From: JAHEAO01 sp942492375
Lineage (GTDB): Bacteria > Pseudomonadota > Alphaproteobacteria > Rhodobacterales > Rhodobacteraceae
Direction: 5' to 3'
Assembly (NCBI GenBank): GCA_942492375.1
Contig: CALOEL010000013.1
Coordinates: 81,359-145,358 of the forward strand
DNA length: 64,000 nucleotides
Shown: positions 41,581 through 50,619 of the stretch, piece by piece
How the letters are laid out: each line of letters begins with the position of its first letter
Position numbering within the stretch: the first letter of the stretch is position 1
Notes under the pieces: generated by a model
What the model was told of the DNA's origin: nothing
The model's database searches: none
Seen by the model: only the letters and a program-made list of their open reading frames with translations
Program-made: the position numbers and the translations under genes

Positions 41581-42743
41581 CATTCAGGATGTCTGAGCAA
41601 CAGAGCGAAATCCGCGAAAGTATTCTGCGGATTTGCGCGCGTTTCGACGACGAGTACTGGCTTGAACGGGACAGCAAGGGAGGCTTTCCGCACGATTTGC
41701 ACCTGGCCATGGCGCAAGGTGGTTGGCTGGGGATCGCGATGCCCGAGGCGGTCGGCGGCGCGGGATTGGGGATCACAGAAGCAACGGTCATGATGCAGGC
41801 GATCGCAGAATCGGGCGGCGGCGCCAGCGCCGCTTCCGCCATCCACATGAACATTTTCGGGCTCAATCCGGTCGTGAAATTCGGAACGGCTGAGCAGAAA
41901 GCACGGATGCTGAAGCCCCTGATCGAAGGGCGGGAGAAGGCGTGTTTTGCGGTAACCGAACCGACTACGGGCCTCGACACCACCAAGCTCAGGACCATGG
42001 CGGTGAAAAAGGGGGATCACTATGTGGTGCATGGTCAAAAGGTATGGATCTCGACCGCACAGGTTGCCGACAAAATGTTACTTCTGGCGCGGACAACGCG
42101 GCTCGAGGATGTTGAGAAGCCAACCGAGGGACTGAGTCTGTTCTATACCGATCTCGACCGGAGATTTGTTGATGTACGAGAGATCGAAAAGATGGGTCGC
42201 AAGGCGGTTGATTCCAATGAAGTGTTCATCGACGGGCTGCCGATCCCGGCCAATCACCTGATTGGCGAAGAAGGGCAGGGTTTTCGTCAGATACTTCATG
42301 GCCTGAATCCCGAACGCATCCTGGTGGCCGGCGAATGTATCGGCATCGCGCGCAACGCAATCACCCGTGCAGCGGGCTATGCCAAGGAGCGCTCCGTATT
42401 TGGTCGTCCCATTGGTCAAAATCAGGGCGTCCAGCATCCGCTGGCCAAGGCTTGGGCGAAAGTCGAGGCAGCCAACCTCATGGTCATGCATGCTGCTGAG
42501 CTGTACGACTCACAACTGTCCTGCGGTGTGGAAGCCAATGCGGCAAAGCTCCTCGCCGCGGAGGCAGCCGTCGAGGCGACACAAGTCGCCCAATTGACCT
42601 TTGGCGGGTTTGGGTACGCCAAGGAATACCATGTTGAACGTCTCGTGCGCGAAGCGCTGTTGTTCCACATCGTGCCTGTCACGCCTCACATGCTGATGTC
42701 TTTCATTGCGGAAAAAGCGCTCGGACTTCCAAAGTCCTATTAG
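41577..42743 (+). CDS. Acyl-CoA dehydrogenase
   Basis: A 388-residue flavoenzyme: MSEQQSEIRESILRIC, then FAVTEPTTGLDTTKLRT, GQKVWISTAQVADKM, GVQHPLAKAWAKVEAANLM, FGGFGYAKEYHVER and EKALGLPKSY at the end. The FAD/substrate motif reads TEPTTGLDT instead of the common TEPGAGSD. It is a paralogue of the enzyme at 5172-6332. GAGGAGG before the ATG, which overlaps the CaiB stop, supports the start. Confidence 0.9.
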   Translation: MTFRMSEQQSEIRESILRICARFDDEYWLERDSKGGFPHDLHLAMAQGGWLGIAMPEAVGGAGLGITEATVMMQAIAESGGGASAASAIHMNIFGLNPVVKFGTAEQKARMLKPLIEGREKACFAVTEPTTGLDTTKLRTMAVKKGDHYVVHGQKVWISTAQVADKMLLLARTTRLEDVEKPTEGLSLFYTDLDRRFVDVREIEKMGRKAVDSNEVFIDGLPIPANHLIGEEGQGFRQILHGLNPERILVAGECIGIARNAITRAAGYAKERSVFGRPIGQNQGVQHPLAKAWAKVEAANLMVMHAAELYDSQLSCGVEANAAKLLAAEAAVEATQVAQLTFGGFGYAKEYHVERLVREALLFHIVPVTPHMLMSFIAEKALGLPKSY

Positions 42744-42791
42744 TTTCGAGCCTGATCTCTGTGCGTAGCACGACGCAGGCTTGACCACGAT

Positions 42792-42807
42792 TCTAACGTG
42801 CGTTAGA
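42792..42807. promoter_or_regulatory. Regulon palindrome h (TetR-type operator)
   Basis: TCTAACGTGCGTTAGA, perfect 6-bp arms with the deviating centre GTGC. It ends 40 bp before the SDR gene that leads into the Liv transporter genes. Confidence 0.85.
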
Positions 42808-42847
42808 TTAATTCTGAAAATGACCCTTAATGGGTACGGGAGGAGAC

Positions 42848-43705
42848 ATGACGGCGAAGGCTGTGTTCGGGTCGTCGATGGACGACCTGAAACAACGACC
42901 AACTGTGTATGCGAGTGATCTCTTCGCCGGCAAAGGCGTCATGATCACGGGCGCCGGCGGCGGGCTTGGCTTGGCAATTGCGGTCCTGTTTGCGCGGCTT
43001 GGCGCCAACATAGCTATCAATGGCCGAAACGAAGAGAAGTTGGCTGTGGCTGCAGAATGCCTGCGCGGCTTTGGTGGTAAAGTCCTGTCACAGCCCATGT
43101 CCATCCGCGATCCGGAGCAGGTAACGTCGTTTGTAGAAGCGGCCGAGAGTGAGCTGGGCGGCATCGATATCCTTGTCAACAATGCCGGCGGCCAGTTCCC
43201 GCAGCCTGCCATCGAATATTCGGTGAAGGGTTGGAACGCCGTCATCGACACCAACCTCAACGGGACCTGGTGGATGATGCAGGCTACGGCGCGGAGATGG
43301 ATTGAGGCGAAGCGGCCGGGTTCAATCATCAGCATCGTCGCCGATGTCTGGCGAGGCATGCCGGGGATCGCTCACAGCTGCGCTGCGCGAGCGGGCGTCA
43401 TCTATCTTTCCAAATCGATCGCCGTGGAATGGGCGCCCAACAACATCAGAGTGAACTGCGTCGCTCCCGGCTGTTGTGAAAGCAATGGTTTCCACAATTA
43501 CACCGCTGAAGGCGCTGCGACCTTCGAAGAATCAAATCCGATGAGACATGCCGGCGACGAATGGGACGTTGCCGAAGCGGTTGTCTACTTGGCTGCACCG
43601 TCCGCCAAATTCATTACCGGAGAGGTCCTGAATGTCGATGGTGGTCAGCAGTTGTGGGGTGATCCGTGGCCGACGGGGCGCCCAGACTATTTCCGCATCG
43701 CTTAA
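42848..43705 (+). CDS. SDR related to 2,4-dienoyl-CoA reductase (DECR-like), no canonical Tyr/Lys
   Basis: A 285-residue SDR with MITGAGGGLGLAIAVLF, ILVNNAGGQFPQPA and GEVLNVDGGQQLWG. At the Tyr-x3-Lys position it reads SCAARAGV, without tyrosine and with Arg in place of Lys, as in the SDR at 20097-20948. The NNAGGQ segment is shared with that paralogue too. DECR-type reductases lack this tyrosine. GGGAGGAGAC precedes the ATG. It probably shares a transcript with the transporter genes that start 42 bp downstream. Confidence 0.85.
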   Translation: MTAKAVFGSSMDDLKQRPTVYASDLFAGKGVMITGAGGGLGLAIAVLFARLGANIAINGRNEEKLAVAAECLRGFGGKVLSQPMSIRDPEQVTSFVEAAESELGGIDILVNNAGGQFPQPAIEYSVKGWNAVIDTNLNGTWWMMQATARRWIEAKRPGSIISIVADVWRGMPGIAHSCAARAGVIYLSKSIAVEWAPNNIRVNCVAPGCCESNGFHNYTAEGAATFEESNPMRHAGDEWDVAEAVVYLAAPSAKFITGEVLNVDGGQQLWGDPWPTGRPDYFRIA

Positions 43706-43746
43706 ATTTCTTTGGATATCTCGAACATGCCGGTAGCGCAAAGCAG

Positions 43747-44556
43747 ATGAAGTACATGCGACCTGAAAAAAACCAATCCCACGACGAAGCGATTCTGGAA
43801 TGCGTCGGGATCGAGCGCAGGTTCGGAGGTGTCGTCGCCGTAACCGGTGTGGACCTCGCCATCAACCATGGCGAGATTTTTGGTCTTGTTGGCCCGAATG
43901 GAAGCGGCAAGACCACGCTGACAAATGCGATCTCGGGATTTTATCCGCCGAACAAGGGTATTGTTCGCATGGCGGGAAAGGACATCACCGGCGTGGCGCC
44001 ACACAAGGTGGCCAGACTTGGTGTTGCACGGACGTTTCAGAATCTCGCCCTCTTCAACGGAATGAGTGTGCTCGACAACATTCTTTTGGGAAGACACATA
44101 CATATGCACCCAGGTGTTCTTCCCACGATGCTCTATTGGTGGGTGGCGCGGCGCGAGGAAATCGCGAACCGAATGATTGTCGAGGAAGTGATCGAGTTCC
44201 TTCAGCTCGAGAGCGTTCGCAACGAATTGGTCGATGGCCTTCCCATCGGATTGAAGAAACGGGTCGAGCTCGCCCGAGCTTTGGTGTCGGAGCCGAGAAT
44301 GTTGATTCTTGATGAGCCAATGGCCGGCATGAATCAGGAGGAGAAAGGGTATATGGCTCGCTTCATTCTGGATGCGCGTGCCGAACGGGGAATCAGCGTT
44401 CTTCTGATTGAGCACCACATGGATGTGATTGTCGGCATTTGCGACAGGATGCTCGCGCTCAATTACGGCGAGATGATCGCCGGGGGCATTCCGAAGGATG
44501 TCGTCAAGGATCCGCGGGTTATCGAAGCGTACATCGGGGGTGGTGCGCATGGCTGA
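43747..44556 (+). CDS. livG: Branched-chain amino acid-type ABC transporter ATPase (LivG-like)
   Basis: A 269-residue ATPase. Walker A is GPNGSGKTTL near residue 48, Q-loop RTFQNLALF, the signature region GLPIGLKKRVELARAL (a degenerate form, as usual in LivG), Walker B MLILDEPMAGM, and the switch IEHHMDV. The start is ambiguous between 43747 and 43756, with no strong ribosome site at either. Together with LivH, LivM, LivF and two binding proteins it forms a full importer, here more likely for a carboxylic acid than for an amino acid. Confidence 0.92.
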   Translation: MKYMRPEKNQSHDEAILECVGIERRFGGVVAVTGVDLAINHGEIFGLVGPNGSGKTTLTNAISGFYPPNKGIVRMAGKDITGVAPHKVARLGVARTFQNLALFNGMSVLDNILLGRHIHMHPGVLPTMLYWWVARREEIANRMIVEEVIEFLQLESVRNELVDGLPIGLKKRVELARALVSEPRMLILDEPMAGMNQEEKGYMARFILDARAERGISVLLIEHHMDVIVGICDRMLALNYGEMIAGGIPKDVVKDPRVIEAYIGGGAHG

Positions 44557-46468
44557 TTCTGTTCTTGATCGGCCGATCGAGGCCGAAACCATCGGAACCC
44601 TGCTCGCGCGAAACGCGGACAAGTACGGATCGGATATCGCTATTCGAGAGAAGGAGCTTGGTATCTGGAAAGAGACCAGTTGGGCTGAATACACTGAGGA
44701 AGTGCTCGCGTGTTCGGCTGGCCTCGAAAAAATCGGCATAAAACCCGGTCAGGCAGTCCTGATTTTGGGTGACAACAGAGCGCGCTTGTACGCAGGAATG
44801 CTCGCACTCGCGTTGGTCGGTGCCTACGCGATGCCCGCTTATCCCGGCGTAACGCTTGACGAGCTCCGGCATTTTGTAGGCGAGGTCGAGATCGTCGCCG
44901 CCTTTGCCGAAGATCAGGAACAGGTGGATAAAATCCTGGAGCTGCGCGATGCTGAAGCGAAGGGAATTCTACATATTGTATATGTCGAAGAACGTGGGCT
45001 CGGCTTCTATGAAGCCGACGGGCTGATGTCATGGGAACACCTGACCGATGTCGGCAGGCATCATCTCAACGAAGACCCGAAGCGGCGCGGTGAACTCATT
45101 CACCGGACCAAGCCGGAAGACCCGGCGGTGTTCCTGCATTCGTCAGGTACCACGGGTAAGCCCAAAGGCGTGGTTCTCAGTCAGAAGAACGTTATCGCCG
45201 CAGCACGCAATGGTTTCGCCGCCGGTGCGTTCGAGGTCGGCGAAGAGGTTCTGGCCTATTTGCCGATGGCATGGGTCGGCGACTACGCCATAACTGTCGC
45301 GGCAGCGTTGCTTCTTCGTTTCACCGTCAGTGTACCAGAGCGGCAGGAGACCGTTATTCGAGACATGCGCGAAGTTGCCCCCACATTCTACCTGGCCGCG
45401 CCCAGGAGCTGGGACAACATCCTTACCACGATACAAGTCGGTATTGAAAATTCGACACCATTGAAGAAGTGGCTGTACCAATTCTTCATGAACAGGGCGG
45501 TGGCTGCGGAGTCGCGCAAGCTCGCCGGCAAAGGTGGCGGTGTGCTGGAACCCCTGAACCGGCTGTTGGGCGAGGCACTCATATTCGGTCCGATCAAAGA
45601 CCAGTTCGGCATGAATCGACTGAAAAACGCATTTACCGGTGGCGAAGCCATTGGTGAGGATACGTTTGTCTTCTACCGCGCAATCGGCATCAAGTTGCGC
45701 CAGCTTTACGGCCAGACCGAAAACAGCGCGATCAATACGATCCAGTCACCGAGTGAAGTGCGCCTTCACTCCGTGGGCAAGCCAGCTCCGGGTGTAGAGG
45801 TTGCAATCGCCGATGACGGCGAGATCCTCTTGCGGTCCGAAAGCGTGTTCGAGGGCTATTACAACAACCCCGAGGCCTCGGCCGAGGCTCTGAAGCGCGG
45901 GTGGCTGCACACGGGCGACGCCGGGTATCTCGAAGAAGACGGGCATCTTGTGGTCTTGGGCCGCGTTTCGGAGGTTATGTATACTGCAGGGGGCGAGCGT
46001 TACGTGCCCAACTACATCGAAAACCGTCTGAAATTCAGCCCTTACATAAAGGATGCCGCTGTGATTGGCGCCGGGCGGGAGGAATTGACCGCGATGGTTT
46101 GCATCGATTTCGATGCTGTCGGGCACTGGGCCGAGGTCAATGGTGTGCCTTATGTCTCGTATGCGGATCTTTCCCAGCGCGACGAGGTTGCCACGCTTCT
46201 TCACGAAGCCTTTCGGCGAGTGAACGCCGTGATAACCGAGCCACTGCAAATCAAGCGCTTCGTAAGTCTACCCAAGGAGTTCGATCCAGACGACGGCGAG
46301 ATAACCCGGACACGCAAGTTGCGCCGGAGCGTGGTCGAGGCTCGATACGACGTCGTGATCGGGGCGCTTTACGATGGCCGCAGCGAAGTTCGAGTGAGTG
46401 CCCAGGTGACTTATGAGTCCGGCGAAATCGGGAAGGTCGAGCGGACCCTCCCCATCAGGGAGGTATAG
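44549..46468 (+). CDS. Long-chain-type acyl-CoA ligase embedded in the transporter operon
   Basis: A 639-residue AMP-forming ligase of the FadD15/long-chain type. It has SWAEYTEEVLACSAGL in the N-terminal part, the P-loop VFLHSSGTTGKPKGVVLSQ, LYGQTENSAI, and HTGDAGYLEEDGHLVVLGR, with a C-terminal domain containing TRTRKLRRSVVEARY (Lys). It overlaps livG by 8 bp and runs directly into livH with no gap. An AMP-binding protein within a Liv operon is a recurring arrangement in Alphaproteobacteria and suggests that the imported acid is activated at once. Confidence 0.93.
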   Translation: MADSVLDRPIEAETIGTLLARNADKYGSDIAIREKELGIWKETSWAEYTEEVLACSAGLEKIGIKPGQAVLILGDNRARLYAGMLALALVGAYAMPAYPGVTLDELRHFVGEVEIVAAFAEDQEQVDKILELRDAEAKGILHIVYVEERGLGFYEADGLMSWEHLTDVGRHHLNEDPKRRGELIHRTKPEDPAVFLHSSGTTGKPKGVVLSQKNVIAAARNGFAAGAFEVGEEVLAYLPMAWVGDYAITVAAALLLRFTVSVPERQETVIRDMREVAPTFYLAAPRSWDNILTTIQVGIENSTPLKKWLYQFFMNRAVAAESRKLAGKGGGVLEPLNRLLGEALIFGPIKDQFGMNRLKNAFTGGEAIGEDTFVFYRAIGIKLRQLYGQTENSAINTIQSPSEVRLHSVGKPAPGVEVAIADDGEILLRSESVFEGYYNNPEASAEALKRGWLHTGDAGYLEEDGHLVVLGRVSEVMYTAGGERYVPNYIENRLKFSPYIKDAAVIGAGREELTAMVCIDFDAVGHWAEVNGVPYVSYADLSQRDEVATLLHEAFRRVNAVITEPLQIKRFVSLPKEFDPDDGEITRTRKLRRSVVEARYDVVIGALYDGRSEVRVSAQVTYESGEIGKVERTLPIREV

Positions 46469-47356
46469 ATGGATCCGGTTTTCCTAGCTGAACTCGCGAT
46501 CAACGGGGCCCTCACAGGTTTGCTCTACTCGCTTTTCGCGATCGGTCTTGTACTGATCTACAAGGCTTCCTCGGTGCCAAACCTTGCCCAAGGCGGGCTG
46601 ACCATGGTTGGTGCCTATGTCGTTCTGGCTTTGGCGCGTGACGTCGGCATGCCGCTGTGGCTGGCGATTCCGCTCGCGATCGCCATCATGTTCGGACTTG
46701 GCTTTGGAATTGAACGTGTTGCGCTACGGCGCCTTGCTGGGCGCCCTGTCGTGATGATCCTGATGCTTACGCTGGGCCTCGACATCTTCCTGCGCGGGAC
46801 AACACTTGCGGTCTGGGGCGGGACGTCGAGATCGATGGAACTGGGCATCAGTTATGAACCGCTGTTTCTCGGGGATATCCTGATCAGCAGGATTCATCTC
46901 GTCGGATCGGTCGTCGCGGTGATCTTGCTCGCCGCCTTCCTGCTCTTCTTCCGCACCCGCCTGGGCGTCAAGCTTCGCGCGATAGCCGACGATTACATGG
47001 CGTCATGGTCAGTCGGAATTTCGGTTGAGCGAGGGGTGGGGCTTTCCTGGGGCTTGGCATCTGTTGTCGCGGTTTCCGCCGGGGTGATTTGGGGCGAGAT
47101 ACAGGGTGTGGACCAAGCTCTTTCGCTGCTGCTGCTGAAAGGCCTGACGGTGGCTGTGCTGGGCGGGCTCGACAGCATCCTGGGCGCCGTAGTCGCGGGT
47201 ATCATTCTTGGCGTTGTCGAAAACGTCGGAGCAGACTTCTTAGATCCGCTTGTGGGTGGCGGAAGTCGTGAACTGATTGTAGCCGCGGTTCTCATTCTCA
47301 CAATCATGATCCGTCCGCACGGCTTGTTCGGACGCCACGACATAGAAAGGGTGTAA
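46469..47356 (+). CDS. livH: ABC transporter permease (LivH-like)
   Basis: A 295-residue integral membrane protein with about eight hydrophobic segments and the LivH-type start (LLYSLFAIGLVLIYKASSVPNLAQGG). The loop GLTVAVLGGLDSILGAVVAG is the ATPase-coupling/C-terminal pattern of this family. Its ATG immediately follows the ligase stop. It forms the inner-membrane channel with LivM. Confidence 0.93.
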   Translation: MDPVFLAELAINGALTGLLYSLFAIGLVLIYKASSVPNLAQGGLTMVGAYVVLALARDVGMPLWLAIPLAIAIMFGLGFGIERVALRRLAGRPVVMILMLTLGLDIFLRGTTLAVWGGTSRSMELGISYEPLFLGDILISRIHLVGSVVAVILLAAFLLFFRTRLGVKLRAIADDYMASWSVGISVERGVGLSWGLASVVAVSAGVIWGEIQGVDQALSLLLLKGLTVAVLGGLDSILGAVVAGIILGVVENVGADFLDPLVGGGSRELIVAAVLILTIMIRPHGLFGRHDIERV

Positions 47357-47360
47357 TTGA

Positions 47361-48434
47361 ATGTTCTACCGCCTTTCTGGTGTGTATCACACCAATTACA
47401 TCTCGGACAGCCGTATTTACAAGGTTCCCGCTGACCGGAACCTGGCTCTGACCTTCCTTATACTTGGCGTGGCCGCGCCGTTTATCGCTCCGGCGCTATA
47501 CGTTAACAGCTACATGTTGCCTTGGCTTATCTGGACTTCGGCGGCGCTTGGGTTGAACCTTGTGACCGGCTGGGCGGGACAGCTGCATTTGGGTTACGCG
47601 GCGGTCATGGCGGTGGGCGCATATTCGGCGATCCACGCAGCCCGCTTTGGGGTGCCGTGGGAATTCGCGCTGATCATCGGCGGGCTTTCCGCTTCGGTAA
47701 TTGGCAGCTTGTTCGCGTTCGCGGCATTGCGGGCCAAGGGCCTCTATCTTGCACTGACGACATTGGCCATGCAGTTCATCATGGACTGGGTGCTGACGCA
47801 CTCCCCGGCGATTTCGGGCGGTTCGCATGCCTCACTGCAGGCGCCAACGCTGAAATTGCTTGGCCAGGAAATCACGTCGGATACAGGTCTGTACTATGTG
47901 GCGCTCGCATGGTGTCTGTTGGTCACCATCTTCATGCTGAACCTCAAGCGCACCGGCCTTGGACGCGCCTTGGTTGCGGTTCGCGAAAAGGATTATGCAG
48001 CTGCCATTCTGGGCGTGTACAGCTTTTACTACAAAATCGTGGCGTTTGCGATGTCGTCCTTTATCGGCGGCGTTAGTGGCGCCTTGCTCGTTGCGACCTT
48101 CTTCTTCCTGGCTGCACCGGAGCAGTTCTCGGTGGCGGTTTCAATCCAGGCTCTGGCGATGGTTATCGTTGGCGGTTTGGGGAGCATCATTGGATCCTAT
48201 TTTGGTGTCGCGCTGATTCTCTTGGTTCCAGGACTGGTCAACGGGGTGGTGGTCGCCGCCTCTGAGCAGTTGGGGATGCAACTCAACGTCGAAACACTCG
48301 CGCATATCCCCAACGCTGTCTACGGCGCGCTGATTGTCATCATACTTCTAATCGAACCTCTTGGTCTTGGAAAACTCTACGGCAACATCCGGGATTACCT
48401 AATGGTTTGGCCGTTTGATCAGCTTAGGAAATAG
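47361..48434 (+). CDS. livM: ABC transporter permease (LivM-like)
   Basis: A 357-residue membrane protein with a short N-terminal extension before the first hydrophobic segment. GLNLVTGWAGQLHLGYAAVMAVGAY is the classic LivM motif, and IQALAMVIVGGLGSIIGSYFG matches the family's C-terminal coupling region. The gap to livH is 4 bp. Confidence 0.93.
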   Translation: MFYRLSGVYHTNYISDSRIYKVPADRNLALTFLILGVAAPFIAPALYVNSYMLPWLIWTSAALGLNLVTGWAGQLHLGYAAVMAVGAYSAIHAARFGVPWEFALIIGGLSASVIGSLFAFAALRAKGLYLALTTLAMQFIMDWVLTHSPAISGGSHASLQAPTLKLLGQEITSDTGLYYVALAWCLLVTIFMLNLKRTGLGRALVAVREKDYAAAILGVYSFYYKIVAFAMSSFIGGVSGALLVATFFFLAAPEQFSVAVSIQALAMVIVGGLGSIIGSYFGVALILLVPGLVNGVVVAASEQLGMQLNVETLAHIPNAVYGALIVIILLIEPLGLGKLYGNIRDYLMVWPFDQLRK

Positions 48435-48439
48435 AATTC

Positions 48440-49258
48440 ATGTCGATGGAAGACCAGACTGTCGCCGAGCCCATTTTGTCGATGAACAGTGTCGAAGTGC
48501 TGTACGATAACGTTCTATTGGCAATCAAAGGCGTCTCGATCGAGGTTCCCAAGGGCAAGATGGTTGCTCTTCTGGGGTCAAACGGGGCGGGCAAAAGCAC
48601 GACACTCAAGGCAATCAGCGGCCTGTTGAAAGCCGAGCGTGGTCATATCAGCCGCGGTGAGATCCGTTTTGGCGGAACCGTTATCACCGAGGCTCTCGCG
48701 CAAAAACGAGTGGAGATGGGCATTTGCCATGTCATTGAAGGCCGTCGCGTTTTCGAACATCTCACACCCGATGAAAACCTGATCGCCGCGGCGCCACTCG
48801 GCATGAGCAGGGCTGCGTTGAATGCGGAGAAAGACAGGATCTACAATTATTTTCCTCGACTGGCCGAGCGGCGCAACTCCTTTGCGGGATATCTGTCTGG
48901 TGGCGAACAGCAGATGCTCGCCATTGGCCGGGCTCTGGTGACGCAACCGGACCTGTTGATGCTTGACGAGCCGAGCCTTGGACTTGCCCCGTTCCTGGTG
49001 GCTGAGATCTTCGACATGATCAAGAAAATCAATCGGGAAGAGGGCTTGTCAGTTCTTCTTGTGGAGCAAAACGCACTCGCGGCGCTGGAGATCGTGTCCG
49101 ACGGATACCTGATCGAGAACGGCCGAGTTGTCATGCATGACACGGCGGAGGCGCTCAAGTCGAACTCCGACATTCAGGACTTCTACCTCGGTGGCAAAGA
49201 GGGAAGCAATTTCCACAACGTGAAACATTACAGTCGGCGTAAACGGTGGTTGAGTTGA
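48440..49258 (+). CDS. livF: ABC transporter ATPase (LivF-like)
   Basis: A 272-residue ATPase: Walker A LLGSNGAGKSTTLKAI near residue 50, the LivF-type ICHVIEGRRVFEHLTPDENL, the signature LSGGEQQMLAIGRAL, Walker B LLMLDEPSLGLAP, and LLVEQNALAAL. The C-terminus is extended by about 20 basic residues (SRRKRWLS at the end). AGGAA lies nine bases before the ATG. Confidence 0.93.
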   Translation: MSMEDQTVAEPILSMNSVEVLYDNVLLAIKGVSIEVPKGKMVALLGSNGAGKSTTLKAISGLLKAERGHISRGEIRFGGTVITEALAQKRVEMGICHVIEGRRVFEHLTPDENLIAAAPLGMSRAALNAEKDRIYNYFPRLAERRNSFAGYLSGGEQQMLAIGRALVTQPDLLMLDEPSLGLAPFLVAEIFDMIKKINREEGLSVLLVEQNALAALEIVSDGYLIENGRVVMHDTAEALKSNSDIQDFYLGGKEGSNFHNVKHYSRRKRWLS

Positions 49259-49273
49259 CCGGGCGCCCCGGTC
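49257..49273 (+). terminator. Intercistronic hairpin before the first binding-protein gene
   Basis: GACCGGG-CGC-CCCGGTC, a perfect 7-bp stem at the end of livF and 19 bp before the binding-protein start codon. Followed by GTTTC. It may act as a partial terminator or protect the binding-protein mRNA from decay. Confidence 0.5.
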
Positions 49274-49292
49274 GTTTCTACGGGAGGTAAAC

Positions 49293-50537
49293 ATGAAACT
49301 ACTCAGCAGTGCCGCATTTATTTCTACCATCGTCTTCGGGATGGCAATGTCCATACCTGCAGCTGCATTGGCCGAACCATTCAGGGTCGGTGTCTGCTAC
49401 GATCTGAGCAAGGCCTATACCTTCGCAACGCCGCAGGTTGCTCAAGCCGCGAAAGATCTGGCAGCGCTTGTGAACCGCAAAGGCGGGATCGGAGGCGAGC
49501 CGGTTGAAGTGATCGTGCGCGATCACGGCAATGAACCGCAACGAGGCGTGGAATGCTACGAACAGTTGAGCCGCGAAGGAGTGTTTGTATTCGATACATT
49601 GTCGACACCCGTATCGCTTGCGGTTCTGCCGCGGGCAATGGAGGACGGACGCGTCCTCATGCAGTCCCTTGTTGGGCGGGGCGACGCGGTTGATGGGACT
49701 GTCTTCGATTGGGTCTATCCGATCGGGCCTACTTATTGGGGCCAAGCGGCAAATGACATTGCATATATTAAACAGCTGCATGACGGCGACTTATCGAATG
49801 TCAAGGTTGGCTTCGTTTATTTTGACTATCCTTTCGGCCAGGAGCCGATCGAGATTCTGAAGACGCTTTCCGAAAAGGAAGGTTTCGAGCTTCTGCTCTA
49901 CCCGGTGCCGCTTCCCGGCAATGACCAGTCAGGTGTCTGGTCCAAGATACGCCGCGACAAGCCCGATCAGATTGTCGTCTGGATGCTTGGCGGTGCACAT
50001 GTCGTCGCTTCAAAGGAAATGAAGCGGAACGGTATCCCGATGGACAAATATATCTCGGTCAACTGGCTGAACGAAGTAGATATCGCCAACATCGGCGCAA
50101 AGAACGCCATCGGCATCAAGCGCGGGACGAACGTGGTCGGCGGCCAGGACATACCGCTCTACAAGGAAATCATGGCCGAGCTCTATGATAAGGGCAACGG
50201 GAACGGTCCGATCGAAAAGACCCAAGACGTTTTCTATAATACAGGCCTCGCGATGTATTCGATCATGTTCGAGGCCGCGCGCAAGGCAGTTGAGCTGCAA
50301 GGGCTTCCCATAACGCCCGATTCCTACCGTGCCGGATTAGAGTCGCTACGAGGCTTTGATGCGAACGGATTGATGGCTCCGATCACCGTTACCGCGCAAG
50401 ACCACGGAGGCGGCGGAGCAACAAGGATCGAAATGTGGGACGGCACAGCCTGGGTCCCACAGACTGACTGGCTTTCCGAATATTCGGATCAAGTTTGGGC
50501 GGTAGTAAAGGAAAGCTCATCGAAGTTCGGCAAATGA
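49293..50537 (+). CDS. livK: Periplasmic substrate-binding protein of the Liv-type transporter (copy 1)
   Basis: A 414-residue type I periplasmic binding protein. The first ~27 residues form a signal peptide (KLLSSAAFISTIVFGMA..., with cleavage expected after ALA). The mature start FRVGVCYDLSKAYTFATPQ is followed by VIVRDHGNEPQRGVECYEQL and GRGDAVDGTVFDWVYPIGP. GGGAGG precedes the ATG. The family includes binders of amino acids, aromatic acids and other carboxylates; the ligand is unknown here. It is a close paralogue of the next gene. Confidence 0.92.
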   Translation: MKLLSSAAFISTIVFGMAMSIPAAALAEPFRVGVCYDLSKAYTFATPQVAQAAKDLAALVNRKGGIGGEPVEVIVRDHGNEPQRGVECYEQLSREGVFVFDTLSTPVSLAVLPRAMEDGRVLMQSLVGRGDAVDGTVFDWVYPIGPTYWGQAANDIAYIKQLHDGDLSNVKVGFVYFDYPFGQEPIEILKTLSEKEGFELLLYPVPLPGNDQSGVWSKIRRDKPDQIVVWMLGGAHVVASKEMKRNGIPMDKYISVNWLNEVDIANIGAKNAIGIKRGTNVVGGQDIPLYKEIMAELYDKGNGNGPIEKTQDVFYNTGLAMYSIMFEAARKAVELQGLPITPDSYRAGLESLRGFDANGLMAPITVTAQDHGGGGATRIEMWDGTAWVPQTDWLSEYSDQVWAVVKESSSKFGK

Positions 50538-50619
50538 TGCAGCATCAATTCAGCCTGTTCGGCGTCCGAAGGAGGAGATGCAGGGCGACCGGACAAAACC
50601 ACAACCAGGGAGAAATGAA

